Positions 35,394 to 43,946 of a DNA stretch of 64,000 bases are shown here, in pieces; the first letter of the stretch is position 1; every line of letters starts with the position of its first letter. Source of the DNA: Geothrix sp. PMB-07 (GTDB taxonomy: Bacteria > Acidobacteriota > Holophagae > Holophagales > Holophagaceae); assembly GCF_030758935.1 (NCBI RefSeq), contig NZ_CP132333.1:2852992-2916991 (forward strand), read 5' to 3'. The notes beneath the pieces were generated by a model that was given only the letters and a program-made list of their open reading frames with translations, ran no database searches and was not told where the DNA came from. The position numbers and the translations under genes were made by a program.

Positions 35394-36125
35394 TCAATGC
35401 TCGTGACTGACCGCGCCGCTCAGATAGATCGTGGCCAGCATCGTGAACACGAAGGTCTGGATGAGGCCGAAGAAGAGACCCAGGAACATCATGGGCACCG
35501 GTAGCAGGATGGGCATCAGGCCGAAGAAGATGCCCGCCACCACGTGCTCGCCAGCGATGTTGCCGAAGAGACGCAGGGAGTGGCTGAGAATTCGGCTGAG
35601 CAGGCCCAGGATTTCCAGGGGGAACATGAGCGGGGCCAACCACCAGATAGGGCCCGCGAAGTGAGCCCAGTACTTCACGAAGCCCTGCTCACGCATGCCG
35701 TGGAAGTTGTAGTAGCCGAACACCACCAGGGCCGCGCCCAGGGTGACATTCCAGTTGCTGGTACCGGGGCTGAGGGCGGGCAGCAGGCCGAAGAGGTTGT
35801 TGAAGAACACGAACAGGGCCATGGTGCCGATGAAGGGCAGGTATTTCTCGCCGTGGTGGGCGATGTTGTCGTTGATCATGTCCTTGAGGCCGCCCACGAC
35901 GCCCTCAAAGATCTGCTGCAAGGGGCCAGGGATGCGGGTGAGGTTCTTGCGCACCAGCGTGGTGATCGCCATGGCCAGCAGGGCCGCCAGGGCCGCATTC
36001 AGCAGATGGTCGTAGCGCTCCAGCACGGACAGCGGCGTGCCGTGAGAGAAGCCGGGCCAGGGGTGCTGGGCCAGTCCCAGGACGTGGGTGAGCCACTGGG
36101 CAAGCAACGAAGCGTGGTGTTCCAT
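35394..36125 (-). CDS. atpB: ATP synthase Fo subunit a
   Basis: A 243-residue membrane protein with five to six helices. The essential arginine of the proton path is in LSHSLRLFGNIAGEH, and FVFTMLATIYL is the conserved last helix. It forms the half-channels beside the c ring. The stop codon lies in a 14-bp tandem duplication (AGTCACGAGCATTG then AGTCACGAGCATTA on the minus strand). Confidence 0.95.
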   Translation of the reverse strand: MEHHASLLAQWLTHVLGLAQHPWPGFSHGTPLSVLERYDHLLNAALAALLAMAITTLVRKNLTRIPGPLQQIFEGVVGGLKDMINDNIAHHGEKYLPFIGTMALFVFFNNLFGLLPALSPGTSNWNVTLGAALVVFGYYNFHGMREQGFVKYWAHFAGPIWWLAPLMFPLEILGLLSRILSHSLRLFGNIAGEHVVAGIFFGLMPILLPVPMMFLGLFFGLIQTFVFTMLATIYLSGAVSHEH

Positions 36126-36137
36126 GTCGGTCAGACC

Positions 36138-36575
36138 TCAAGCAGGCGGGGCGGATTCGGGTTTCTGGAAGGCCAATCGCAGCGCTTCCAGAAGGATGCC
36201 GACCACGAAGAGGAGCACTCCCAGGGCCAGCGGCAAAGCTTCCGCCGGGTATCTTCCCATCATCCCACGCAGCACCAAGGCGATCAACGCCAGTTTGCCC
36301 AGGGACAGGAAGCCGTAGAGCCAGCGGCGGCGCACCGAGGGCGTCAGCATGCGGCCCGTGAAGACCCGGTGCATGGTCCAGAAGCCCAGGCTGGCCAGGG
36401 CCCCCACTCCAAAGGCCAGGGCCGCCGTCCAGGAGCGGAGGAAGCCCCACAGAGGAATGCCCAGGGCCGCCAGAAGGAGCATGGCCCCCGTCACCCGCCT
36501 CAGGTGTCCGTCGCCCTCGTCCGCCGGCTTTTCCGCCCCCTCTGCCGGGATCCGCACGTTCTCAGACTCGGTCAT
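36138..36575 (-). CDS. ATP synthase subunit I-like membrane protein
   Basis: A 145-residue protein with a charged N-terminus and four predicted membrane helices. Position between an AtpZ-like gene and atpB matches AtpI, which assists c-ring assembly. Sequence identity of this family is low, so the assignment rests mainly on length, topology and place. It overlaps the upstream gene by 14 bases. Confidence 0.7.
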   Translation of the reverse strand: MTESENVRIPAEGAEKPADEGDGHLRRVTGAMLLLAALGIPLWGFLRSWTAALAFGVGALASLGFWTMHRVFTGRMLTPSVRRRWLYGFLSLGKLALIALVLRGMMGRYPAEALPLALGVLLFVVGILLEALRLAFQKPESAPPA

Positions 36576-36876
36576 CCGGCCCCTGCCCTTCCTGTTGGCG
36601 CTTCAGCTCTGCCTCATCCCGCCGGTTCATGCGGCTGCTGACCTTGTAGAGCTCCCAGAAGGCCGCGGCGATGCCCCAGACCAGGCCCGCCCACTGGCCC
36701 TCCTTCGCATGGCCGAACCAGCCCCCGATCCAGCGACCCAGGAAGAAGCCCAGCACGATGCAAAGGGGAAACGTGAAGCCCAGGGACATGAGGTCGCCCC
36801 AAAGGGCCCGCTCCCCCGGATCCGCCCCTTCCGTTTTCTTGAAGAGCACAGCCACCCCAAACAAAGGCGCGGGCAA
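36562..36876 (-). CDS. AtpZ/AtpI-type small membrane protein of the ATP synthase operon
   Basis: About 104 residues with two membrane helices: LMSLGFTFPLCIVLGFFLG and GLVWGIAAAFWELYKV, the pattern of AtpZ (F0F1-ATPase-associated, GWFG loop between the helices). It likely helps Fo assembly. The start is uncertain: no ATG precedes the first helix. TTG at 36876 has GGAAGG upstream but sits in a hairpin; GTG at 36855 or 36849 are alternatives. Confidence 0.72.
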   Translation of the reverse strand: MPAPLFGVAVLFKKTEGADPGERALWGDLMSLGFTFPLCIVLGFFLGRWIGGWFGHAKEGQWAGLVWGIAAAFWELYKVSSRMNRRDEAELKRQQEGQGPDDRV

Positions 36877-36887
36877 CCCCGCGCCTT
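36864..36887 (-). terminator. Hairpin at the start of the Fo operon
   Basis: AAGGCGCGGG and CCCGCGCCTT form a perfect 10-bp stem with a four-base loop; on the minus strand TGTTTGGGG follows. It may terminate transcription from the nuo operon or fold over the translation start of the AtpZ-like gene. Confidence 0.5.
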
Positions 36888-36950
36888 CCAGTGTATGCCA
36901 AGCCTATGGATGAGTCTGATCGGGTGGCGCGACCCCATGGCGGATCAAAG

Positions 36951-36977
36951 AACAAGCCCGGCTTCGCCGGGCTTGTT
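36951..36977 (-). terminator. Likely terminator of the nuo operon
   Basis: A perfect 12-bp stem, AACAAGCCCGGC with GCCGGGCTTGTT, and a three-base loop, 58 bases after the nuoN stop on the minus strand, followed by CTTTG. A wider pair CCGGGGGT/ACCCCCGG (about 36983-37028) brackets the region between it and nuoN. Confidence 0.7.
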
Positions 36978-37034
36978 CGCGGGGGTCCGGGGGTGTTCGC
37001 GCAGCGAAGCGGAGCGTGGAACCCCCGGATAACA

Positions 37035-38498
37035 TCAAACCCAGAAGATCTCACCCGCCCACTTGAGCAGCCAGGGGCCGAAGGCCGTGCCCACCAGCAC
37101 CAGGATGCAGGCCAGGGAGACAATGAAGACCTGGGCGGCACCCATGGGGGCAGCCTCGCCCTCGGGCTCCTTGAAATACATCTCCTTCACCACGCCCAGG
37201 TAGTAGTAGGCGCTCACAGTGCTGGTCAGCAGCGCGATGACGGTGAGGGTGACATACCCCTGCTCGATGGCCAGCTTGAAGAGGTAGAACTTGCCAAAGA
37301 AGCCCACCAGGGGTGGAATGCCCGCCAGGCTCAGCAGGAAGATCATCATGGCGAAGGCCAGCACCGGATGCTTACGACCCAGGCCCTTGAAATCCTCGAT
37401 GCGCTCCCCTTCGTTCTTGGCCTGCAGGTAGATCACCACGGCAAAGGCGCCGGTGTTCATCACGATGTAGATGAGCATGTAGAGCCAGACGGCCTGGGCG
37501 CCCGCCTTCGGATCACCCGACAGCACGCCCAGCAGCATGTAGCCCACATGGGCGATGCTGGAATAGGCCAGCAGACGCTTCATGCTTTCCTGTCGCACCG
37601 CGGCCACGTTGCCGAGGATCATGCTGGCGCCGGCGATGTAGGTCAGGGGTAGCACCCAGTCGCTGGACACGCCGTGGAAGCCGGTACCGAAGACCCGCAG
37701 GAAGGCGGCGAGCGCCGCCGCCTTGGGGGCGGTGGCCATGAAGGCGGTGATGGGCGTGGGGGCCCCTTCATAGGCGTCGGGCGCCCACATGTGGAAGGGC
37801 ACCGCCGCCACCTTGAAGGCCATGCCCACCAGCACCATGAGCACGCCCGCGTAGACCAGCAGGCTGCTGGTGGTGGGGGTCAGGGCCAGGGCGCGGTTCA
37901 GATCCTCCAGATTCGTGGTGATGCCACCGCCAGCCCCGTAGAGCAGGCTGATGCCATAGACCAGGATGCCGCTGGAGAAGGCGCCCAGCAGGAAGTACTT
38001 CATGCCCGCTTCCACGCTGGTGGCGCGGTCGCGCAGGTAGGCCACCAGGATGTAGATGCTGATGGCCATGAGCTCGATGCTGAAGTAGACCGAGATCAAA
38101 TCCGAGGCGCCGCAAAGGAACAGCATGCCCGCAAGCGAGAACAGGATCAGGGCGTAGTACTCCACCGTCTGCTGCTTGAGGCTGTCCAGCAGCTTCACGC
38201 TGAGGGCCACCGTGCCAGCGGCAGCCAGCACGCAGAGCATCTGGAAGCCACGGGTGAGGCCATCCACCCGGAACATGCGGGAGAAGCCTTCGCCATCCGC
38301 GGTCTTGGTGATGAGCACCGCGGTAACGGCCAGGATCAAGAGGGTGATGGGCGCCCACTTGTGCTTCTCATTGCGGTTGAAGAAGAGGTCGCCCGGCCAG
38401 AGCATGAGCGTGGCCACGGCCATGAGGAAGAGTTGGGGGACGATCAGATGCGTGTCCCGAAGGAGCGCATCCAGCAGTCCCTGCGCGAAGCCGGTCAT
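37035..38498 (-). CDS. nuoN: NADH-quinone oxidoreductase subunit N
   Basis: A 487-residue antiporter-like proton-pumping subunit of complex I with about 14 helices. Typical segments are ELMAISIYILVAYLR in helix 5 and the lysine-bearing AFKVAAVPFHMWAPDAYEG. It is the last gene of the nuo operon; its ATG overlaps the nuoM stop by one base (TGATG). Confidence 0.95.
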   Translation of the reverse strand: MTGFAQGLLDALLRDTHLIVPQLFLMAVATLMLWPGDLFFNRNEKHKWAPITLLILAVTAVLITKTADGEGFSRMFRVDGLTRGFQMLCVLAAAGTVALSVKLLDSLKQQTVEYYALILFSLAGMLFLCGASDLISVYFSIELMAISIYILVAYLRDRATSVEAGMKYFLLGAFSSGILVYGISLLYGAGGGITTNLEDLNRALALTPTTSSLLVYAGVLMVLVGMAFKVAAVPFHMWAPDAYEGAPTPITAFMATAPKAAALAAFLRVFGTGFHGVSSDWVLPLTYIAGASMILGNVAAVRQESMKRLLAYSSIAHVGYMLLGVLSGDPKAGAQAVWLYMLIYIVMNTGAFAVVIYLQAKNEGERIEDFKGLGRKHPVLAFAMMIFLLSLAGIPPLVGFFGKFYLFKLAIEQGYVTLTVIALLTSTVSAYYYLGVVKEMYFKEPEGEAAPMGAAQVFIVSLACILVLVGTAFGPWLLKWAGEIFWV

Positions 38499-40201
38499 CA
38501 GTGGCCTCCGCCGTGGGCTGAGGTTTCATGGGCAGGGGTTTCGTGGGCGGGAGCCTCGTGGGCGGCATGACCTTCCGCGGCGGCTCCATGGCCTTCTTCA
38601 TGGCCAGCGGCGGCTTCGTGATGCGGCGCGGCCATGCCCTGCATGCCCAGTTTGGCGGCTTCGGCCTGCTTGGCGGCCAGGGCCTCGGCCTGGAAGAAGT
38701 CAGGGTTCACCTGGGTGACCAGCTTGCGCACCGGAGCATCCATGACGTCCATGATGGGCTTGGGATAGAGGCCGATCCAGAAGGCGGCGGCTACCAGGGG
38801 CGCGAAGTAGAGGATCTCGCGCAGGCTCAGGTCGTCCATCTTCTCGTTAACAGCGGTGATGGGTCCAAACATGACGCGCTGGAACATCCACAGCATGTAG
38901 GCCGCGCCGAGGATGATGCCCAGCGTGGCGACCACGGCGGCCCAGGGGAAGGCCTGGAAGGAGCCCATGAGGATCACGCCCTCACCGATGAAGCCGTTCA
39001 GCAGGGGCAGGCCGATGCTGCTCATGGTCATGATCATGAAGATGGTGGCGTAGACGGGCATGGTCTTCGAGAGGCCGCCGAAGTCGGCGATCATGCGGGT
39101 GTGCCGACGCTCGTAGACGATGCCCACCGCGAGGAACAAGCCGCTGGTGCTGATGCCGTGGTTGATCATCTGGAAGAGGCCACCCTTGATGCCGTAGGGA
39201 TTCAAGGCGAAGAGGCCCAGCATGCAAAGGCCCAGGTGGCTGACAGAGGAGTAGGCCACCAGTTTCTTCATGTCCTTCTGGATCATGGCCACCAGCGCGC
39301 CATAGATGATGCCGATGAGGGCCAGGGCGATGAACCAGGGCATCAGTTCCTTGGTGGCCGTGGGCAGGATGGGCAGCAGGAAGCGGACGAAGCCGTAGGT
39401 GCCCATCTTCAGCAGGATGGCGGCGAGGATTACGGAGCCGGCGGTGGGCGCCTGCACGTGGGCGTCCGGCAGCCAGGTGTGGAAGGGGAACATCGGCACC
39501 TTGATGGCGAAGCCAACGAAGAAAGCGAGGGCCATCAGGTGCTGGTAGGTCTTGCTCTGCTGGGCGATGATCGGCGCCATCTGCTGGAAGGAGGCCAGCG
39601 AGAAGTTGTAGCTGCCGGTGGCCTTGTGCTGCAGGAAGTAGATGGCGAGGATGGCCACCAGCATGAGCACGGAACCGGCCAGGGTGTAGAGGAAGAGCTT
39701 GATGGCGGCGTAGAGCTTCTGCGGGCCGCCCCAGATGCCGATGAGGAAATACATGGGCACCAGCATCACTTCCCAGAAGAGGTAGAAGAGGAACATGTCC
39801 TGGGTGATGAACACGCCGAGCATGGCGGTCTGGAGCACCAGCATCCAGATGTAGTACTCCTTGTGGCGCTCCTCGATGGACTTGAACGAACAAGCCACCG
39901 CGATGGGCCCGATGAAGGTGGTCAGCAGCCAGAGCAGGAGGCTGATGCCGTCCATGCCCACCGCGAACTTCACGCCCAGGGCGGGAATCCAGTCCACGGC
40001 CATGAACCACTGGACCGCGTCGCTGGAGCGGTCATAGCCGAACCAGAAGGGGAGGCTCAGCAGCAGACTGGCGATCATCAGCAGCAGGGAGCCAATTTCG
40101 AAGGTGCGGCGCTGATCCTTGGGGACGAGGAGGAGGACCAGCGCGCCCAGAACGGGCAGGAAGGTCGCCACCAGCATCAGTGTCGTGTTTGCGGTGAACA
40201 T
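38498..40201 (-). CDS. nuoM: NADH-quinone oxidoreductase subunit M with His/Ala-rich C-terminal tail
   Basis: A 567-residue antiporter-like subunit of complex I. It contains the conserved FYLFWEVMLVPMYFLIG and FPFHTWLPDAHVQAPTAGS segments. After the last helix (about residue 490) it carries an about 70-residue soluble tail rich in A, E and H, ending with repeats of AHE-type units and HGGGH, which normal NuoM lacks. GGAG lies upstream of the ATG. Confidence 0.95.
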   Translation of the reverse strand: MFTANTTLMLVATFLPVLGALVLLLVPKDQRRTFEIGSLLLMIASLLLSLPFWFGYDRSSDAVQWFMAVDWIPALGVKFAVGMDGISLLLWLLTTFIGPIAVACSFKSIEERHKEYYIWMLVLQTAMLGVFITQDMFLFYLFWEVMLVPMYFLIGIWGGPQKLYAAIKLFLYTLAGSVLMLVAILAIYFLQHKATGSYNFSLASFQQMAPIIAQQSKTYQHLMALAFFVGFAIKVPMFPFHTWLPDAHVQAPTAGSVILAAILLKMGTYGFVRFLLPILPTATKELMPWFIALALIGIIYGALVAMIQKDMKKLVAYSSVSHLGLCMLGLFALNPYGIKGGLFQMINHGISTSGLFLAVGIVYERRHTRMIADFGGLSKTMPVYATIFMIMTMSSIGLPLLNGFIGEGVILMGSFQAFPWAAVVATLGIILGAAYMLWMFQRVMFGPITAVNEKMDDLSLREILYFAPLVAAAFWIGLYPKPIMDVMDAPVRKLVTQVNPDFFQAEALAAKQAEAAKLGMQGMAAPHHEAAAGHEEGHGAAAEGHAAHEAPAHETPAHETSAHGGGH

Positions 40202-40223
40202 GTGAACTCCAACCAGGATGGGG

Positions 40224-42551
40224 CTAGGCCAGGAATTTCAAAATGGCGAAGACGAGGAAGCCAATGAGCATGACGAAGGCGTAGTTCTGGACGCGGCCGG
40301 TCTGCAGGCCGCGGAACACGCCGCTGGTCTCCTGCACGAAGTACTCGACGAGGTCGACCGCGCCGTCCACCACGTGCTCATCCAGCCAGTTCATGAAGGC
40401 GGCCCAGACGAGGGTGAAGCGGGCCGCGCCATTCACGATGCCATCCACCACCCAGGTGTCGAAGCTCCAGAGCTGGGCCGAGAAGCGCTTGATGGGCTCG
40501 ATGATGGCCGCCTCGTAGAACTCGTCCACGTAGTACTTGGCGTTCACCCAGCGGAAGAGGTTGGGGAAGCGCGTCACGAAGGCCTTGGCGCGGCTCCAGC
40601 TTGGATCCTTCTTGTAGATGACCCAGGCCAGCAGCATGGCGCCGGGGGCCCAGATGAAGGTCGCCCAGGCCATGAGGCCGTACTCGATGGCCGGAGGCAC
40701 GTGTTCGCCGTGGTGGGCGGGCGCCGCCTGGTAGAGCAGCGGCTCGATCCACTTGCTGAAGAGCTCAGCAGGCACGATGGGCGCCACACGGTGCAGGCTT
40801 TCGGGGTAGTTCAGGAAACCACCCACCACCGCCAGGCCAGCAAGGATGGCGACGGGCAGCCACATGTTCCAGACCACTTCCGTGGGGCCATGGCCGTGTG
40901 AGCCGTGGTCATCATGACCGTGAGAGGCGCCATGAGAGGCATGGGCGTCATGCCCGTGATCCGCATGGGCGTGAGCATGGGCATCGTGGCCGTGGTCATC
41001 ATGCCCGTGGGCATCGCCGTGGCCATGGGCTTCGGACGGCACGCTCAGGTGGTGGGGATCATCCCCGGCCCCGCGGTAATCGCCATAGAAGGTCATGACG
41101 ATGAGGCGGGTCATGTAGAAGGCGGTGCAGAAGGCGCCCAGCATGCCCAGGATCCAGGCCACCAGGTTGAGCGTGGGGCCCGTGTAGTGGCCGTGCTGAT
41201 ACCAGCCCTCGAAGACCTTCCAGAGGATCTCATCCTTCGAGAAGAATCCGCTGAAGGGGAAGATGCCGTTGATGGCCAGCGTGGCCAGGCCCATGGACAT
41301 GAAGGTGATGGGCATGACCTTGCGCAGGCCGCCCATGTTCCGCATGTCCTGCTCGTGGTGGCAGGCGGCGATGACCGCGCCGGATCCGAGGAAGAGGCTG
41401 GCCTTGAAGAAGGCGTGGGTGAACACGTGGAACATGCCGGCGGTGAAGGCGCCCGCGCCCATGCCCATGAACATGAAGCCCAGCTGGGACACGGTGGAGT
41501 AGGCCAGCACCTTCTTGATGTCGTACTGGGCCAGGCCCATGGTGGCGGCCACGAAGGCCGTCAGCGAACCGAAGGCCAGCACCACCGAAAGAGCCACGGG
41601 AGCGCTCACGTAGATGAAGTTCAGGCGGGTGATCATGTAGAGGCCGCTGGTCACCATGGTCGCGGCGTGGATCAAGGCGGACACCGGGGTTGGGCCTGCC
41701 ATGGCATCCGGCAACCACACATACAAGGGGATCTGCGCGGACTTGCCCATGGCACCCACGAAGAGGCAGCAGCCGATGAGGTTGAACCACCAGGTCGGCG
41801 TGTGGGTGAGGCCGTAGAGGGTGATGGACGGCAGGTTCACGATGCCGCGCACCGAGCCCATGAGCGTGTCGTAGTCCAGGCTGCCGAAGATCTGGAAGAT
41901 CAAGAAGAAGCCCAGCATGAAGCCGAAATCGCCGATGCGGTTGGTGACGAAGGCCTTCTTGCCCGCGATGGCGGCGGATTCCTTGTCGAAGTAGAAGCCG
42001 ATGAGCAGGTAGGAGCAGAGGCCCACACCCTCCCAGCCCAGGAACATCATCATGATGTTGGCGCCCAGCACCAGGTTCAGCATGCTGAACACGAAGAGGT
42101 TCAGGTAGGCCATGAAGCGGTAGTAGCGGCCGTCGTTGCGCTCTTCAGCCATGTAGCCGGTGCTGAACAAATGAATCAGGAACCCCGCGCCAGTGACGAG
42201 CAGAGCCATGCAGCCGCTGAGCACGTCGAACTTATAGGCCCACTGGATCTTGTAGGTGCTGAGGCCACCCAGGACGCGGGCGCCGCCCACATCGAACCAG
42301 GTCCAGAGGCTCTGGTGGATGGACCGGCCCTCGGCAGGAAGGCCGATGAGCGTGATGAAGTGTGCCAGCGTGAGGATGAAGGCGACGCCCACGCTGCCCA
42401 GGGCGAAGAAGTCCACCACCTTGGTGTTCCGCAGCTTCTTGCCGCTGAGGCCGTTGATGAGGAACCCGAAGAGGGGCAGGAAGGGGATGAGCCAGAGGTA
42501 GCTGCTGGCCTGGGAGGCGGCGGTCATTGCGTGTTCCATGGTCGTCGTCAT
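40224..42551 (-). CDS. nuoL: NADH-quinone oxidoreductase subunit L with His-rich insertion
   Basis: A 775-residue antiporter-like subunit, longer than the usual 610-660. The core has LFVGAMGKSAQIPLYVWLPDA and HAATMVTSGLYM. Residues about 507-554 are an insertion made of H, D, G and A (HGHDDHGHDAHAHAHADHGH and similar) between transmembrane segments, and the C-terminus keeps the long lateral helix region. The ATG at 42551 overlaps the nuoK stop (ATGA) with GAAGGG upstream; internal ATGs at 42539 and 42527 are possible. Confidence 0.95.
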   Translation of the reverse strand: MTTTMEHAMTAASQASSYLWLIPFLPLFGFLINGLSGKKLRNTKVVDFFALGSVGVAFILTLAHFITLIGLPAEGRSIHQSLWTWFDVGGARVLGGLSTYKIQWAYKFDVLSGCMALLVTGAGFLIHLFSTGYMAEERNDGRYYRFMAYLNLFVFSMLNLVLGANIMMMFLGWEGVGLCSYLLIGFYFDKESAAIAGKKAFVTNRIGDFGFMLGFFLIFQIFGSLDYDTLMGSVRGIVNLPSITLYGLTHTPTWWFNLIGCCLFVGAMGKSAQIPLYVWLPDAMAGPTPVSALIHAATMVTSGLYMITRLNFIYVSAPVALSVVLAFGSLTAFVAATMGLAQYDIKKVLAYSTVSQLGFMFMGMGAGAFTAGMFHVFTHAFFKASLFLGSGAVIAACHHEQDMRNMGGLRKVMPITFMSMGLATLAINGIFPFSGFFSKDEILWKVFEGWYQHGHYTGPTLNLVAWILGMLGAFCTAFYMTRLIVMTFYGDYRGAGDDPHHLSVPSEAHGHGDAHGHDDHGHDAHAHAHADHGHDAHASHGASHGHDDHGSHGHGPTEVVWNMWLPVAILAGLAVVGGFLNYPESLHRVAPIVPAELFSKWIEPLLYQAAPAHHGEHVPPAIEYGLMAWATFIWAPGAMLLAWVIYKKDPSWSRAKAFVTRFPNLFRWVNAKYYVDEFYEAAIIEPIKRFSAQLWSFDTWVVDGIVNGAARFTLVWAAFMNWLDEHVVDGAVDLVEYFVQETSGVFRGLQTGRVQNYAFVMLIGFLVFAILKFLA

Positions 42552-42850
42552 CCCTTCAGCAGGTTGATGTCGTCCACCTGGACGGTGTCCCGCTTGCGGT
42601 AGAGGGCCACCACCAGGGCGAGGCCCACGGCCACTTCCGCCGCGGCGAAGCCCATCACCAGGAGGGCGAAGGCCTGGCCGGAAACGGAGCCGCTGTGGCG
42701 CGCGAAGGCGATGAAGTTCAGGTTGGCGGCGTTGAGCATGAGCTCCACGCACATGAGGATCACCAGGGCGTTCCGGCGGATCAGCACGCCGATGATGCCA
42801 ATGGAGAACAGCAGAAAGGAGATGAGGAGGACCGCGTTCAGGCTCACCAT
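42548..42850 (-). CDS. nuoK: NADH-quinone oxidoreductase subunit K
   Basis: A 100-residue three-helix complex I subunit with the conserved RNALVILMCVELMLNAANLN segment that bears the glutamate of the proton path. Its ATG at 42850 overlaps the nuoJ stop (TGATG) and its stop overlaps nuoL (ATGA). Confidence 0.95.
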   Translation of the reverse strand: MVSLNAVLLISFLLFSIGIIGVLIRRNALVILMCVELMLNAANLNFIAFARHSGSVSGQAFALLVMGFAAAEVAVGLALVVALYRKRDTVQVDDINLLKG

Positions 42851-43401
42851 CACACACGCTCCGTTTTCGCCAGCACCACGGCGCCCACGAGGGCCACCAG
42901 CAGGATCACGCTGAGGATCTCGAAGGGCAGGAGGTAGTCGGCGTAGAGCCCGCGGCTGACCGCCTGGGCGTTCTGCTTGGCCACATCCAGACCCGCGGCC
43001 AACTCAGGGCGCAGCACCAGGGCCTCGGGCGAGGCGGCGCCGAAGAGCACCTTCCGGAACATGCCCAGGAAGGCGGCAGCGCCGATGAGCACCGTGACAA
43101 TGGCGTAGCGTGACTGGAGCTGGAAGACCGCCTTCTCCTTCTTTTTGCTCATTTCCACAAGCATGACCACGAAGAGGAAGAGCACCACGATGCCGCCGGC
43201 GTAGACCAGGATCTGGGCCATGCCGAGGAATTCCGCTTCCAGGGAGAGGTAGCAGCCCGCCATGCAGAGCATCGCGAAGAGGAAGCCGAGCACGCTGTGC
43301 ACGGCGCTCCGCGAGCCGACCATGAAGGCCGCGCCGCCCAGGGCCATGACGCCGAAGATGGCGAACATGTTCCGGCCGATCGTTTCGATGAAGTGTTCCA
43401 T
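42850..43401 (-). CDS. nuoJ: NADH-quinone oxidoreductase subunit J
   Basis: A 183-residue membrane subunit with five helices, including the mobile helix 3 segment AQILVYAGGIVVLFLFVVML. The ATG at 43401 is chosen; the longer open frame upstream overlaps nuoI and is not coding. Part of the nuo operon. Confidence 0.94.
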   Translation of the reverse strand: MEHFIETIGRNMFAIFGVMALGGAAFMVGSRSAVHSVLGFLFAMLCMAGCYLSLEAEFLGMAQILVYAGGIVVLFLFVVMLVEMSKKKEKAVFQLQSRYAIVTVLIGAAAFLGMFRKVLFGAASPEALVLRPELAAGLDVAKQNAQAVSRGLYADYLLPFEILSVILLVALVGAVVLAKTERV

Positions 43402-43433
43402 GGGCGTCCTCGGGAATGCGCGAAGGGTGAAGG

Positions 43434-43937
43434 TCAGTCCTCGGCCACGCTGAACTTGCCCACCGGAGAGGGCTCGTACATGTTCTGGGCCAGGCCTTCC
43501 ATGCCGATGGAGAAATCCTCCCGGTTGTAGGCGGCCAACTCGAACTGGTGGTTCAGGATGATGGAATCGAAGCCGCAGCTCTCCACGCAGAATTCGCAGA
43601 AGATGCAGCGCTCCATCTCGAAGTCGTAGCGCACGGGGAAGGGCATCTTGCGGCCTTCCTTCTTGCCTTTCTCGATGGTGATCACCTGGGTGGGGCAGAT
43701 CTTTTCGCAGGCCAGGCAGCACACGCACTTGATTTCGCCCTGCTCATCCTTCAGCAGGGTGAGGCGACCGCGGTACCGAGGCTGAACCTTGGCGGGCACC
43801 TCGGGGTATTCGGACGTGATGTGGAAGGGCACCTTGCGGCGGTTGGCCGAGAAGAACACCTTGGCGAAGTGCTTGCCCGTGATGGACAGGCCTTTGGCAA
43901 TGTCGAAGGGGATCAGGGTCCTCAGTAGCTTGTTCAT
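43434..43937 (-). CDS. nuoI: NADH-quinone oxidoreductase subunit I (2x 4Fe-4S)
   Basis: A 167-residue ferredoxin-like subunit. Its two 4Fe-4S motifs are CVCCLACEKICP and CIFCEFCVESCGFD; the second has glycine where most have proline after the last cysteine. It carries electrons toward cluster N2 in NuoB. In complexes without NuoEFG this subunit is a plausible docking point for ferredoxin. Confidence 0.95.
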   Translation of the reverse strand: MNKLLRTLIPFDIAKGLSITGKHFAKVFFSANRRKVPFHITSEYPEVPAKVQPRYRGRLTLLKDEQGEIKCVCCLACEKICPTQVITIEKGKKEGRKMPFPVRYDFEMERCIFCEFCVESCGFDSIILNHQFELAAYNREDFSIGMEGLAQNMYEPSPVGKFSVAED

Positions 43938-43946
43938 GGCAGTCCC

